From: Argentina anserina | Lineage: Eukaryota; Streptophyta; Magnoliopsida; Rosales; Rosaceae | Reading direction: 5' to 3' | NCBI RefSeq assembly: GCF_933775445.1 | Contig: NC_065874.1 | Coordinates: forward strand, 28,032,501 to 28,096,500 | DNA: 64,000 bases | The notes under the pieces: model-generated | The model's database searches: none | Told to the model about the DNA's origin: nothing | The model's input: the letters and a program-made list of their open reading frames with translations, nothing else | In this document: positions 33,705-46,011 of the stretch, piece by piece | How the letters are laid out: each line of letters starts with the position of its first letter | Numbering within the stretch: the first letter of the stretch is position 1 | Translations under genes and position numbers: made by a program

Positions 33705-36700
33705 AATGGCGCCGTTGCCGGGGATCCATCATTATGGATCCCAATCTTTTAATTTCAAATTCACTGTTCATATTGTAAATTTGTATATTTTTTTTTCTTA
33801 CTTTGTTCTAATATATACTAATTTTATCTTAGGTTGTTATTTTTTATGATTAATGAATGATTGTTGTAGGTTGTAAATCGAACGGAATAGGTAAAGTCCC
33901 TTTTGTTAATATTAGCCTCAACCCCTCATGTTTTCTTCCAAAGTTTTTGCATGAGGTTGAGGGCGGCTTTTATTAACACTTGGAGAATTGTCTAACACCC
34001 AAGTTTAAGTCCAGCTGAGTAAGAGGCATGCTCTTTTATTACCCTGGTGCATGGGACCAAAATTGGATCTCAGAGAACTATTGACTGACATACATCTCAG
34101 TGATGGAGTCGATAGGGAGTTCGCTCTCCGTAGTTCAACAAATAAGTCCTACCATGTTCACTATCTCTAATTGAGCTATACGGTCTTCTGAAACAAAGAC
34201 TTGATCTTGTGTCTAGACATTCATACTTAGGCCGGACGTCCACCTCGGTTTACAAGTTAGAATCAGTCGTTCATTCAATCATTGAAATAGCAAAAAGAAC
34301 TTGTGAATTGTGTGAACTTTGTAAACTTAAAGAACTAACTTGTGAATCCTTATCTTATTTGGTTGTAACATATAATAATTATAATTGTGTGTACTTTCTT
34401 AGGTTTTTAAGTTGAGAAATTAAAACGAACTTAAACATAAGATTTGACAATTTGTTGGATTAGTTGTTAAGCTAGTTTTTTTCCCTTAACATGTGCTTAT
34501 TATAATTTAATGACTTTTGACATGTGTGTGACTTGTATATATCAATGACTTCCTAATTGTTATTCTCTAACTTTTGCATTGCATCTTCATTATTTATTCT
34601 AATTGCATTCATTTTGCATCTCATTCATGTGGCATTTTAAATTCCACGGAATATCATATGGCTAGAGGAACATAGTCTCTTAAGGACCTCACGTCCTATG
34701 TTATGTTTGGTAAGTTCTCACTTTCACTAATGATTTTAATTGAGATTCTACAGGTTTATAGTGAAGTGACCAACAATGAGCTCGAGAATATACTACAAGG
34801 TTGGACACCAAAATGGCAGAGGAGAAACCCCATAATGTGTCACCTACAAAATGATTGAAAGGAAAACTCGGTCTAAACTATTAGACTTTAAACTTAAGCG
34901 CTTGTTGGGAGGCAACCCAATTTGTTTTCTTTTCTATTTATTGAAATTTTTTTTTTCTTTTTGATGTGTTTTGTGTTTGTGTCAATTAGTTTTCGAGAAA
35001 ACGTGAAGAAGATCCAAAAATTTTCGTTCAACAGAATCTGGCAGAAACAGTCCGTCGACTTCGGCAGACTGTATCTCCTAGCTCAAAGGGAGTTGGAATA
35101 TGTACTTTATATGGAAACAAAGGTATTTGAGTCTAGTTTCTGTATCTTTTTACAGAACTAGATTTAGAGGTCAACATCACTCCCAGTTGCAATTGGAAGG
35201 CAGCAAGGTCGTGTCAGAAATTCAGAACGCGTGCAGTTACAGTCCGGAAACGGAAAAATAGGGAGCACTTCCGGCCTAACTGGGCAGTCGTGCCATATAT
35301 GGATTGAAAGCTGGTTGTGTTATCTTCAACTTTCATTCAGGCCACTTGTCCATTCCGGCTGTTTAAGTCAACGGAAATCAGGTACAAAGAGGTAAAGGTC
35401 ATTCCAGTTTTTTATTTTATGAACCTGTTTTACGTGACAAATTTGCAGGGGCATAACTTTCTCCTCATTTGGAGTTAGCAAACGTACTTTATATGCTTGG
35501 AAAGCTAGAATATCAGCTTTCAATTCCCACTGTTGTCTTACTGTTCGGAGATTATTTTCAAACGTTATGAAGCATGGAATGCAAGCTGTTGGACCGCGCC
35601 ATGGGGGAGCATTTCTCATCTTTTTCTCATGTTTTTATTTTTGTGTCTTTGTTTGCTTCCACTATGCTTTTGTCTTTCATTGCATTATTTATTTTGACAT
35701 TCATTGAAGACAATGCATGATTCGAGTGTGGGGGAAGGTTTACATGTTAGAGTCATAAAAAAAAATTTGTTGGTATTTTTTGTTTTGTTTTGTTTTGAGT
35801 CTTAGGTATGCCTTTAACTGTCTAGGATGAGTTGATCTTTGAATTATTGGTTGAAAGATGATCACAAGATTGGAAATTGAACTTAATTGCTATTTGATGG
35901 TTAATCAATGTGTAGATTTTATACGAACATGTAGTAGATGAGGATTTTGAAACTTAGGTACAAAATGAGCATGTTCCCTACTTGTTTGAATTCATGTAAC
36001 CTATGTGAGTTTCGAGCCATATATGTGCCTTTCTTTGGAGATTTTAATCTATCATTTCTTGGCTATATGACCTCATTACATCTATTTTGATCAATTCATA
36101 TGCCATAGAATTGCAATGAACTAGAGAATGCTAGAACTTACTTTGTGAAACTTTCGAAACTTTTATCATAATATACTCTGATTTTGAAAATGATTGTCGG
36201 ATCTTTTTAGGATTCCACCACTTAAACGAAAAAGCCGTATGCCTTATTTGAGCCCTGCTTGGGACACCTTAATATAAACCCCTTTGAGCCTATGTTAAGC
36301 CTTTTATTTCATTACCAACATGTTAATATCCTTGCTTAGTATAGTTGTATCTCTACCCTTCTCTTTAAGACTTGGCCGAGCCGATTGTTGGATGTTAATA
36401 TGGACTGATGATTCGATTCAAGTGTGGGGTTGTGCTATGTATGTATTTTTTCCGTATGAAAAAGGGTGAAAAGAATGAAAAAAAATAGAAAGGTGTCGTG
36501 AGAAGAAAAAGCAAAAAATACATGAACACGACTTGAAAGAAAAAAAATATATATATATACAAAGAAGTTACGGCATAGCTATGTTTGATGTGAATTTGGA
36601 GTTGTGATATATTTGTTGAAGGCTCAATAATGTTGTACTTTAGCCTTTGTTCGTTTTCACAACGTTTAGAGTGAAGAATGAGCCAACATGATAAAATTGG

Positions 36701-37324
36701 CTCTTGTTTTATGGAGTATGGCGACATAAGGTGGATGATTATTGCTCTGCTAAGTCTTGAGGATGACCTTTGTGATTCCTTTTACCTAAATAAATCATAT
36801 CCTTACCGAGCCTAAGCCTACCTTTTATAAAGATCCGCATGATTCTTAAAATGAGTAGCTCTTGATCTGTGGAGTTTGTTTCATGAGTAAGCATATGGTT
36901 AGGGTTCATTTGTGCATATGATTGGTATCTTTCATGAGGTTTTCGAATTCACTATGTGTTTATAACTCTTATGTGTGAAAAGCTTTTAAGCATATGCCAT
37001 GTTCTTGAGAGAAAATATTTGGAGTGCATATCCCTTGTGAGTTGAATTTGAACTTGTTTTGAACATGTTGAGCTTACAATCACCTATGTTTCTGCCATGT
37101 CTTACTTGTTATGCGAGATCTCATGTTTATTAACCATTGAATTCATTCTATCTATTTCGATTAAGTGTTATTCTTGATGCTATGAGTTTGAAGATCGTTG
37201 AGACAAAATGTTGAAGGCATTATAGTTGAGTCATTAGTTTAGTTGTTTTGATTTTTGTTTTATGTTTTTGTTTCCCTTTTCTATTATTTGCTAAGGGACT
37301 AGCAAAGCTTAAGTGTGGGGTTGT
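33705..37324 (+). other. non-coding interior of the LARD-like element
   Basis: 3.6 kb with no retroviral-type reading frame. It contains several GTGTGGGG-type purine motifs (about 35721, 36420 and 37311) and copies of a recurrent module built from 'TACTTTATATGGAAA..AAAGGTATTTGAGTCTAG' pieces (35100-35150) that also occurs in the LTR (about 32000-32050). It probably serves as packaged RNA rather than as a message. Confidence 0.75.
33707..33726 (+). promoter_or_regulatory. primer binding site complementary to tRNA-Asp
   Basis: The 20-nt stretch beginning TGGCGCCGTTGCC is the reverse complement of the 3' end of plant tRNA-Asp including CCA. It starts two bases after the LTR. Its 3' part overlaps a perfect 9-bp hairpin (33721-33742). 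Confidence 0.88.
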
Positions 37325-39438
37325 TGATAGGAGCACAAAGTGTGACATTCTTAATGTGATTATGCCCTATTCTTACTCTTTGTTACCTCTTATTTAGTAT
37401 GTTTTAGTTTCTTTTGTATGAATAAGTGTCTAGGTAGAGCTTATATCAATTATGAATGAATTGATGATCAAATCGTGCTAAGTGTTAAGAATCCTTGTTG
37501 AGATATGCTTCATTGTTCGAGTAGGATTCATCCTTGTGTATTTCTTTGTTTCTAACATACTTATTCTTATTAGGAAATACAAATCCATGTTGGAGAAGGA
37601 AAGCAATCCTAGTTCCACAAGGAAAGAGAAGAAAATACACTTAAAAGCCCAATCCATTCAAGAATCAAAATGCTGTCAATATTCGTAGTCCATCTTCGAC
37701 GGGCTCCCCTGGATAGCTCCGATCGAGTTAGAAGACCTACTTTATATGGAAATAAAGGTATTTGAGTCTAGTTTCTGTAGGATTTGGAATCAAATCAATA
37801 TCTTATTCCTACAGAGAGATATGACTGAATCATTGATCGGAGGTCCAGTGAACTCGGCGGAATTATCTCAGCCATTGATTTGCTTTTGATCCAAGGGCTA
37901 TGAGGGAAACTTGGGACTTTGTTCCTCCTGCAAATAGAGCACAAATATATATCAGAATGTCCATAAATCCCAGCACCAAAGAATGTCAAAGAAGGCATGC
38001 AGCAAATTTATTGAGGAGAGGTAAGAAAAATCAAACATGGCTGCAACAATTAAGACTTTTGCTGCCTCCCTAATTCAAAGGAAGAAATTTGTGCAAAAGA
38101 AATCAGCAATAAAGGAGGAAGAAGATATGTAATTAATGCAAAAGATATGCAATCCTTATAGAAATCAGAATTCTGCAGTGCAGATCATCCATCTTTGACG
38201 GGCTCCCCTGGACAGCTCAAAATGATTGAGAAAATGTACCTTATATGGATGAAAAGCCACGGACGTCTAGTTGAAATTGCCAGTTGGAATCATCTCAATA
38301 TCTATTTTCTAGAGAAAGTTATGGCCACAACAAGGGACAAAGGTCAAATCTGCCGAATCTAGGAAACCTCAACCAATTTGGTTTCAACTTTGTGGACTTT
38401 GTGGCCATCCTCCCTTGGGTTTCTTCCTCTATATATAGCACCTCAATTCCACAGAAACATATCATCAACCTTGTGCACATACTAGCCAAAGCTCTACCAA
38501 ATTTCATACTCACCCATCCAAGAAATCCTAAAACCGATTCCACCATTCTCCACCAATCCTTAGCCTTCAAGCACGCTTGTGAAGAGGTTTCATCCCCTTG
38601 GAAAGCCACGGCTACACCTTGTGAGATCGCTTGATTGATAAAGTGTAACCATGATTCTCTCTATGTTTATTTCGGTTTTTGGTTTTTCTTGTTCTTGGTT
38701 GTGTATGTGTTTTGGTCATTGTAAACTTGTTTCAATTTTGTCTATAAGATAGTTACTTGTTTCAAATTATATAAAGTTTCGATTTTAGGTTTGTAGTTCT
38801 ATGATTTTAGTTTATGCCGTGACATGTCTTTGTGTGATTTCGAGAGTATCTATGTGTTATGTATACGCTTGTAGCGTGATATTTAGGTTCTTGGATTTAT
38901 GACTTATGCTATGAACATGTTTATCTTTTCTATGTGATTTTCGAAATTGCATGATTGGGGGTTAAGTAGGTGACATGCTTAATGAATTCAATATGCATGG
39001 CTTTGAAGTTGCATCGTAGGATAAGTATGTTAGATTTCGATTAAGACCGCTTGGAATGAATCGAATGTGTTAAGTGTCTATGTGTTTAGGTTACTGCTTA
39101 GGACCCTAATTGCATGATCCAACCTTAGTTATTCATGATAGTGTCTCTGCAAGACTGTTAAAGGAGGACTAGAATCTAATTTTCGTTAGCTTTGTATGAT
39201 TTGTTTTGGTAATGTATTATGTGTTGGTTGGTTGATCACATGTATATATTAGTTTAGGTTTATTTTATGTTTAATCCGAAATATATCCCAAAATCCTCAA
39301 AGTCTTATGAATTCGTTGTTAAATTTTTGTGATTCTATGCCCTGGTTGGATCCCCGGTTTGTGAACGATACCCTCTTACTTTATACTACTAACGATGCTT
39401 ACAGGGTTAATATTGATCTCGAGTAATCGAACCGATCA
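37325..39438 (+). repeat. 3' LTR of the LARD-like element
   Basis: Same length as the 5' LTR. Differences seen: G for T near 37701 (GACGGGCTC), G for A near 37780 (CTGTAGGAT) and T for A near 38010 (TTTATTGAGG). AAGTGTGGGG, the likely polypurine tract, lies at 37311-37320. Confidence 0.92.
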
Positions 39439-40019
39439 AATAGACCAATGAAAGACTTATTTTGGTCCGAAGCGGAACCGTACGCATCCTCTACGCTACC
39501 AGTGTCGACTACTACACCAAGTCGTACGTTGATGTTGCTGGAGCTGCTGGCGGCGTTGGTGTGGATAGGATTTGTGTTGGTTCACTAAGTGTAGAACTAA
39601 ACCCATGTCAAAGAAGTAATGCAAGTCCAATGACGATGCATAGGCGCATAGGTAATCACGTCATAATGAAAGCAATAGTGTCCCAACAACACTTACATAT
39701 ATGAATCTATAGCTCATTGAATCTCTTCATCATCTATACTTAGACGGAATAGAGAATCAAGAATCAGCTTTCATATGAACACATATGGGTATGAGTTTTT
39801 GCAACCGATTGTACTACGTTCTCTCGAACATCGCAATCTGATTACATAAGCTCTCCGTGGTCTGAAGCCATTTAAAGTCCCTTGGGCACTCTTATATCTG
39901 CGTCAAGATCCCTTTACAGATATTTTATGACCATTATCATATGCTACAAATCAGTTTTCATGGACACTACTACTGATCAAGTAGCGGAAAGCAATTATGT
40001 CCATAACGAGAGAATATAA

Positions 40020-40130
40020 CTCATCGTAGTCAATACTAGGATAATGAGACAATTTTTGTGCCATAAGTCCTGCATGTATCGCATGACTTCATCTTTCTCA
40101 TTACACTTACGAACAACGATCAACATAACA
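40020..40130 (-). pseudogene. copia reverse-transcriptase relic
   Basis: On the minus strand the frame reads VRKCNEKDEVMRY and then, after a frameshift, GLMAQKLSHYPSIDYDE. This matches the start of the Ty1/copia RT domain, where intact elements have a basic R-K-x-N-E-K-D-E block followed by A-R-L-V-A-Q-G-F-S-Q and G-I-D-Y-x-E. It is frameshifted and mutated. The surrounding 39450-41000 probably belongs to the same pol relic but is too decayed for me to align. Confidence 0.75.
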
Positions 40131-40999
40131 AGTCTAGTTCAGCCTGTATTGATTCTTTCCACTTCGGTCAAGTTGCTCATTGTTGATACTTTACAACAAA
40201 ATAAGAGCATAAACGAATACATCATCAATCATGGGAGATCAATCCATTAAACACACGCGCATGCTGTATACGATCAATTTGTGAGATTTCTATTCTTCTC
40301 TAACATCAACAAAAGGAGTCTCTAGCGTCCCACATAAACTTAGTTGATACACATGTTAAGGGAATATCTCTTGATGATGGGCGAAATAGTTGTGCCTACG
40401 CACTTCGCTTCTTTCTGGTTTTGATTCCAGAGAATAATGGTCTCCCCCTCATCTAGATAGGAGCCAAGACCGAAGCTATGACCCTTACTAGTCCATCTTT
40501 GCGTTTGCCGCCTTGTTTTGTGGTGCAATACCACGGGCGCCGACAACACCACAGCGTACGATGGTGCCATCGCCGGCTTCCTTCCCACTGTCAGGGATGG
40601 TGCCAACGGTGCTAGGACCAGGTCATATGAAATTCTCCCATATTCTGAGAGTTCCAACCTTACTAGCACATCACAACATTTATGTGCGATCTCGTCACTT
40701 TCGTAATATCGGTAAAGTCATTGAGCATCGAATCTTTGACTTTCAGGAGGTCGATAATGCGTTGCACATTTGCTCATTTTGAGTAGTGCGGGATCTTAAT
40801 GAGACATAGTGCCACACCACGTCAATTCCTGGCGTTAAAATCGGAATGAGAGCATTCCATATCTCCCCCTAACGACGGGAAGTATGTCTCAGCAAAGTGA
40901 CAGTCTGCTAAAATCGCAGGATAGAGATCAACGGTTGTAGATTGGAAATAGCGAACAAGTGTTGGTGATTCATAAATCATAACCAACCAGAATACTTAA

Positions 41000-43900
41000 T
41001 CGTTTCGAGTAGACCCATTGAGATAACTACAATAGAGGCACATAAACAACTTTAACCAAATAGGCGTTTAATGAAAAGAATGTTGGGATCGTATCCAGTA
41101 ATCATCTGGTACGCACTAAACGCTTGGCAAGTTGTGGGTCTAAAACGAATAAGTGTCGCTGCATGCAACATCATTACATATATCCATGCAAAAATCGGCA
41201 GGTTAGTACCCATAACCAAGTTCGAGCTCTGCTAGATCGTGCAGTCAATGAACATGAGGAATAATATGTTCAACGACGATCCCAGTAGAGATGCAAAACG
41301 AAATCATTAAAGTCGTGGAGGTGAACTCTCCAACAATATCCAATCAAATAGATTTGAGAGGATGGGAAGGGTGGTGAGCCCTTAGTATGATGATCATAGC
41401 TAAAAACTTAGCAAATGCAGCGTTTATTGTGGAAAGCAAAACGACGTGTGACCAATGCGTCGATGCTCTTAACCTATACCATAAAAATACTGAAAAATGT
41501 CCGCATTCGGTTGGATAGGGTCTACTAATGTCACCTTAAATACTTCGTAAGAATGGAATGTTCTCGGTTGGAGCCTTAGCAAATAAGGATTTCCTTAAAA
41601 TCTAGCAAAAGAACAAGTTTTGCAAAATGAGCGATGAGCATCCGAGATTGTCATGGAGGCATTAGAAAACACGGGAGGCATCACAAGCTCTTGTGAAGTA
41701 GGGGATGCCGCCACCAACGGCATGAATGCCATGGAGCCGCCGAAAGGGGCAGGCTCGGCGTGCATGGCATGGATAGGTACGGCCTCACCGTGTGGAGCAC
41801 GGGTGAGGTGATCCTCCAATCGCTTCGTGAACATGAAAAATAAATGATCATGTGAATTTCAAAGAACTCGAATCATCATATCTTGTTCAAAATGACCAAA
41901 AAATGATCATGTCAAAACCGAGGAGATAGCAAAACCGAACCCATGATTCAAAGAATCTTGAGTTACATAAAACTACTACTGCAGGCAAGCAAAATTATGT
42001 CAGCAGGCTAACAAAGCTACTATCAATAAAATCTGACAGATTTATTCCTCTTCATTCTTAACACAAATATCAAGATGAAAATCCATCATTGGCATGTATG
42101 GCATTTAAAACTGAGCAAGGCACGAAGATACAGAACACAATCTCCGCACGAGATCTGTAAAACAACTACCTGCGCCGTAGGACAGTGTGGGTGGTTACGC
42201 AATTAGCAAGACACTCGATTTCACGGCGGGACATTCTCAAAATGAAGATTAAGAGAGTCAACGATGCGGTGAACTTCTCTAGATAATACGCCGTAGGATA
42301 TTGTAAGAGGGGGGATTGAAACAAATGTACAATCCCATCGAGTGTATTACATGGAAATAGAACTACATTCTTCAACGTAAGAGTTGGAAAAACATGGTAT
42401 TGTAGCAGTTGGATACCAAACAATTTGGGTGGTAAAAACCATCCAATTAGTACGGGTGGTCACCAATAATAATAAAATCATTTGAGCTATGAAACGACTT
42501 AGAGAAAACCGGAAAATTAACCGGAAAACCATGTCAAAATAACTCAAAACCGGATGAAATTTGGACTAGGAAAACGTAGCAGCAAGGACTGCTGAAATAT
42601 GCCGGAAAAATGACGAGAAACGACGAAAAAATTGTCAGAAAACTCGCTGGAAGCCGGTATCGAGGCCGTAACTTCAGGTCTGACAGGGAACACCTTCAGG
42701 AACCGGATGGCGATGCCGGAAACGCCGGAAGAGTAACCGGGGAAAAACGACGTCAATTTTGACGTTCCGAGGTTCGTTTTCCAAATTTTAATGTCCAAAT
42801 TCACAATGTAGTACTATTGGGTCCCATGTAACCCAAAAACGGCTAATTTAAAAACCGCATGAGTTGCAAACGTTGACCATGCATGCTAGGCCAAGGCAAA
42901 TAAAATTCTCACGAGTCCATCTTGTAAACAAGAAATACGAGAAAGTTTATAGAATATGCCAATATTTAATACAACACAACCAAACTTCCAATTCCAATAG
43001 ACGACTTAAGCTAAAGTCGAGCAAGAAACATGGCAATGCCAACGTCATACTTGAAAAATAGTAAGCAGAAAACATAGTCAAAATAGATTGACTAATCAAA
43101 AGTCCGTAGCAATAAATTCTTGAATATCGGATCGGGCGGAGCCTTAGGTGAGTCTCAAAATGTTTGCTTACTTGAGAATGGAAGAATGTTACTTTTCCAT
43201 CTCCAAAATTCCCTCAAGAAATAGATACAGGTGCCAAAAATGACATGCGTTTCTTGGATGTAGAATATGCATCAAGGTCAACTCTGATAATACAACGTCA
43301 TAGATGTTCATTAAATCACTTTAACTGTGTCCCATAGAATTCGTTATTTTTGGGATCTTTTGTCAGCAAATAGTGCTGTATCAGAGTAATGAATCAACTC
43401 AAATAAATGAGTACGTAGACCTTGGGATTATCGTTTATCGACATGAGTTTAGTCGCGATGGCGACGCATCCATAAGAAACGAGGGTTGTATATGTTTCGA
43501 ATAATCGAAACTATTCAAGTATGTAACCGGAATTAGAAGGGTTGTGATGTATATGGTCACAAAATAATCGATGCATATCGGCGATTCTCATGATCGCACC
43601 CAAAATAGCGGTGTACTCAGACAACCACACGAAATAGATTTCTTCCGTTTAAATAATAACGTGACTCCCCCAGGACCGTCACACGAAAAACGTCGACCAA
43701 GAGGGGAATCATATCCCTCTTTGGTCTCATCGGCGTTATAAGAAAGGCCGGAAAAAGAAGACATGAAAAAGGCTAATAGCGCCCGATAATTTATATATAT
43801 ATGTTCAAAAGCAACAACTTTAAGAAAAACATACTTGTTGGTCTGCCAAATAGACTGCATATAATTAAATTGCTCTGCAAATCGATCGTCATGCATGAAG

Positions 43901-44743
43901 TTGCTTGATGAATTCCTTTTCGATCTTCGTCCGATGACATAAAAATCTTGGAAGAATACGATCGAAATCGTATGTAGATGACAAAAGTATCGTCCATCTC
44001 GACATGAATGCCATCACCATAGTGCAACGAGCAATGATTTTACCTATACGAGCACGTGAAATATCGTTAGAAATAAAAACGTGCCAATGAACATTTAAAT
44101 AATGAAATAGGAAAAAGGAAAAGAAAATATAGTATGAAGCCCAAATGGCTATTGTGCTCGGCAAACCATAGGCCCAAAATGGTAGAGAAGACGGGAGTAT
44201 CTTCTCTTGAACGAAGAGTTTACTTGTGCAGTTTGCGTTTCTTCCGTAGATATGCGGGAGGAGCAATTTTGAATCCTTTGATGCGGGGTCCTGCGGGGCA
44301 AAAAGATGTTTTGCGGAGCGAATGCGGAAGAGACCCTGCGGGGCTGCGGAGGCTGCATGCAGAGGCTGCGGGGGCTACATGCAGGGGCAGCAGGGGGGTC
44401 GCAGGGCAGGATCTGCGTGTGGGGGTGCGGGGCTGGCTGCAAGGGTGTTGCAGGGGCAGCGTGCCTGCGTGCAGAGGTGCGGGGAGGGCTGCGTGCAGGT
44501 GTGTTGCAAGGGTAGCAGGGCTGCGTGCCTGCGTGCATGGGCTGGATGCGGGCACTGCAAGCAGGAGGTCACGGGGGCAGCAGCGGCGGCGGCGAGCATG
44601 AGCGGCGGGCAGGGGCTGCGCGAACGAGGAACGCCGACGGGAAGATGCTGGAGGCCGGAGATGACGGCGGCCGGCGGTGGAGAAGAGAAAAAATTGCTAG
44701 GGCTATAAAAGTTCAGGGTTTTAGGGCAAAGTGCGTGATAACG
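41000..44743 (-). other. remaining interior of the copia element (gag side), decayed
   Basis: No intact frame. The gag region should lie here because the 5' LTR in element orientation is at 44744-44928. The short minus-strand frame at 41595-41834 has no clear motif. From 44280 to 44700 the DNA is strongly G-rich on the plus strand (separate entry). Confidence 0.5.
44280..44700. repeat. G-rich low-complexity block in the copia leader
   Basis: Degenerate repeats of GCAGGGGCTGCGGGG-type words, with many runs of three to six G on the plus strand. Overlapping open frames on both strands here are composition artefacts. In element orientation this lies within about 460 nt downstream of the 5' LTR. 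Confidence 0.8.
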
Positions 44744-44928
44744 TGTTTCAGGATAAAATAATTCTGTATTATTGAATGATATGGGGGCCTATATATAGGC
44801 ATTACAAAACCATAATCCCGTAGGATTCGGAGTCCTAATCTATTACGGAGATGCTAATCTATCTCCTAACAGAAAACCTATTTAGGCTAAGACACACATA
44901 AGGGTAGAATAGTAATTCTCCCGGAACA
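44744..44928 (-). repeat. right (5') LTR of the copia element
   Basis: Starts TGTTTCAGGATAAAAT and ends CCCGGAACA, followed by the target duplication AATAG. It differs from the left LTR at about eleven positions in 185 bp. Confidence 0.85.
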
Positions 44929-44938
44929 AATAGGTAAA

Positions 44939-46011
44939 TATAAGGATTGCCAAAAGAAAATGAGAATTCAATGCATATACACTGGTGTCTTTAGGACTAT
45001 TAACCAACTATAGGATAGATAATCGTTACCCACATAAATTTGGTGAAAATTAAATTTTTTATGAACCAAAACCTTTTTTTTGGTAAGCGTAAAGATGACT
45101 AAAGCGTTATTTTATGAAAATTTATTGAAAGGAAAAATAGTATAAAGAGGAACGAAGAAAGACAAACATAATTATCCCTCAACCAACTAAGAAACAACTA
45201 ACGAAAACGAACCAAAACTTCTTCAAGTGAGCAAGAGAACTATTATCCATATTGAACCTCAATCAAGCGTGTTCTTCCGTTAGGCGCGTTAAGGCCATGC
45301 GCCCTATCTAGATATTCATGAATGCTCTACAGAGAATGCATTGACTCTCATAGAAAGCGGTCCCACTTCCACACTCATATAGTGAGTCCATCAAGTGTGC
45401 ACTGGAATTAGACACACCACCCAATTTTTAGGGCTATAGTACTCATTAAGAACAAAGTTCATCCTTATTGTTTCAGTTAAAGCACTAACCTTATATCATA
45501 GAGATAGACTCTTAATTTTAGTTTGAAAGTGCACCACTGATCAACAAGTGACTTGTTTTTACCCATATGAACCTACTTCATGGGATCTCCAATCACATTG
45601 GTTGGGTTACCATCACTATTGACTTTTGTTTTAAAGGCATAAATCTCATCCCCCTTAATATATTAACCATTAGCTTTTAGTGTTTAGCCCAGTGGCTGTT
45701 AGATTATTAGCCAAAATTTACTTTAACTCACGAAATTTATCGTATAATTGTATACTAGGCGTCATCATTGGATAGTTTATTTTCCAATAATATGAGACTA
45801 TATAAGCCCATTTTCTTTCCTTCCTTTATTTCCTTAACCCCCAAAATTTTGAGTTTGAGTGAATTCGAACGAGTCCTAGATTCATTTAAGCCGACATGAT
45901 AATATCCAGCCATTCCACATGTATTTATAAACAACGAATCTTGGCATGTATCTTAATTACCCCCACATTCCTTGCTATCAGATGACATATGAGTTAGATT
46001 CTATTTTGAGG
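44939..46011. other. gene-free intergenic region
   Basis: AT-rich, no open frame of note, and no recognisable repeat structure. Confidence 0.5.

Larger units (their letters stand above)
31591..39438 (+). mobile_element. young LARD-like non-autonomous LTR retrotransposon nested in the copia element
   Basis: Two LTRs of 2114 bp each (31591-33704 and 37325-39438) differ at only three positions that I can see. A 5-bp duplication AATAG flanks the element (31586-31590 and 39439-39443). The primer site follows the left LTR after two bases and a purine-rich AAGTGTGGGG precedes the right LTR. The 3620-bp internal region has no gag, protease, RT, RNase H or integrase frame on either strand. Long LTRs, a non-coding interior and a tRNA-Asp primer fit a large retrotransposon derivative mobilised in trans, probably by an Athila-like or other Ty3/gypsy partner (inference). 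Three differences in 2114 bp point to a very recent insertion. Confidence 0.92.
30596..44928 (-). mobile_element. decayed Ty1/copia element, minus orientation, split by a nested LTR element
   Basis: Short LTRs at 30596-30779 and 44744-44928 are about 94% alike by eye and flanked by a 5-bp duplication AATAG (30591-30595 and 44929-44933). Next to the left LTR the minus strand reads CAAGGGAGAG, a polypurine tract just before the 3' LTR, which fixes the orientation. A decayed copia reverse-transcriptase segment on the minus strand near 40020-40130 agrees. No long frame survives and no canonical tRNA-Met primer site is visible beside the right LTR. Without the nested insertion the element would be about 6.5 kb. 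Confidence 0.85.

Noticed and set aside
44134..44708. Several overlapping 70- to 155-codon frames on both strands
   Set aside because: They come from the G-rich low-complexity block, which avoids stops in several frames at once; no domain is present.
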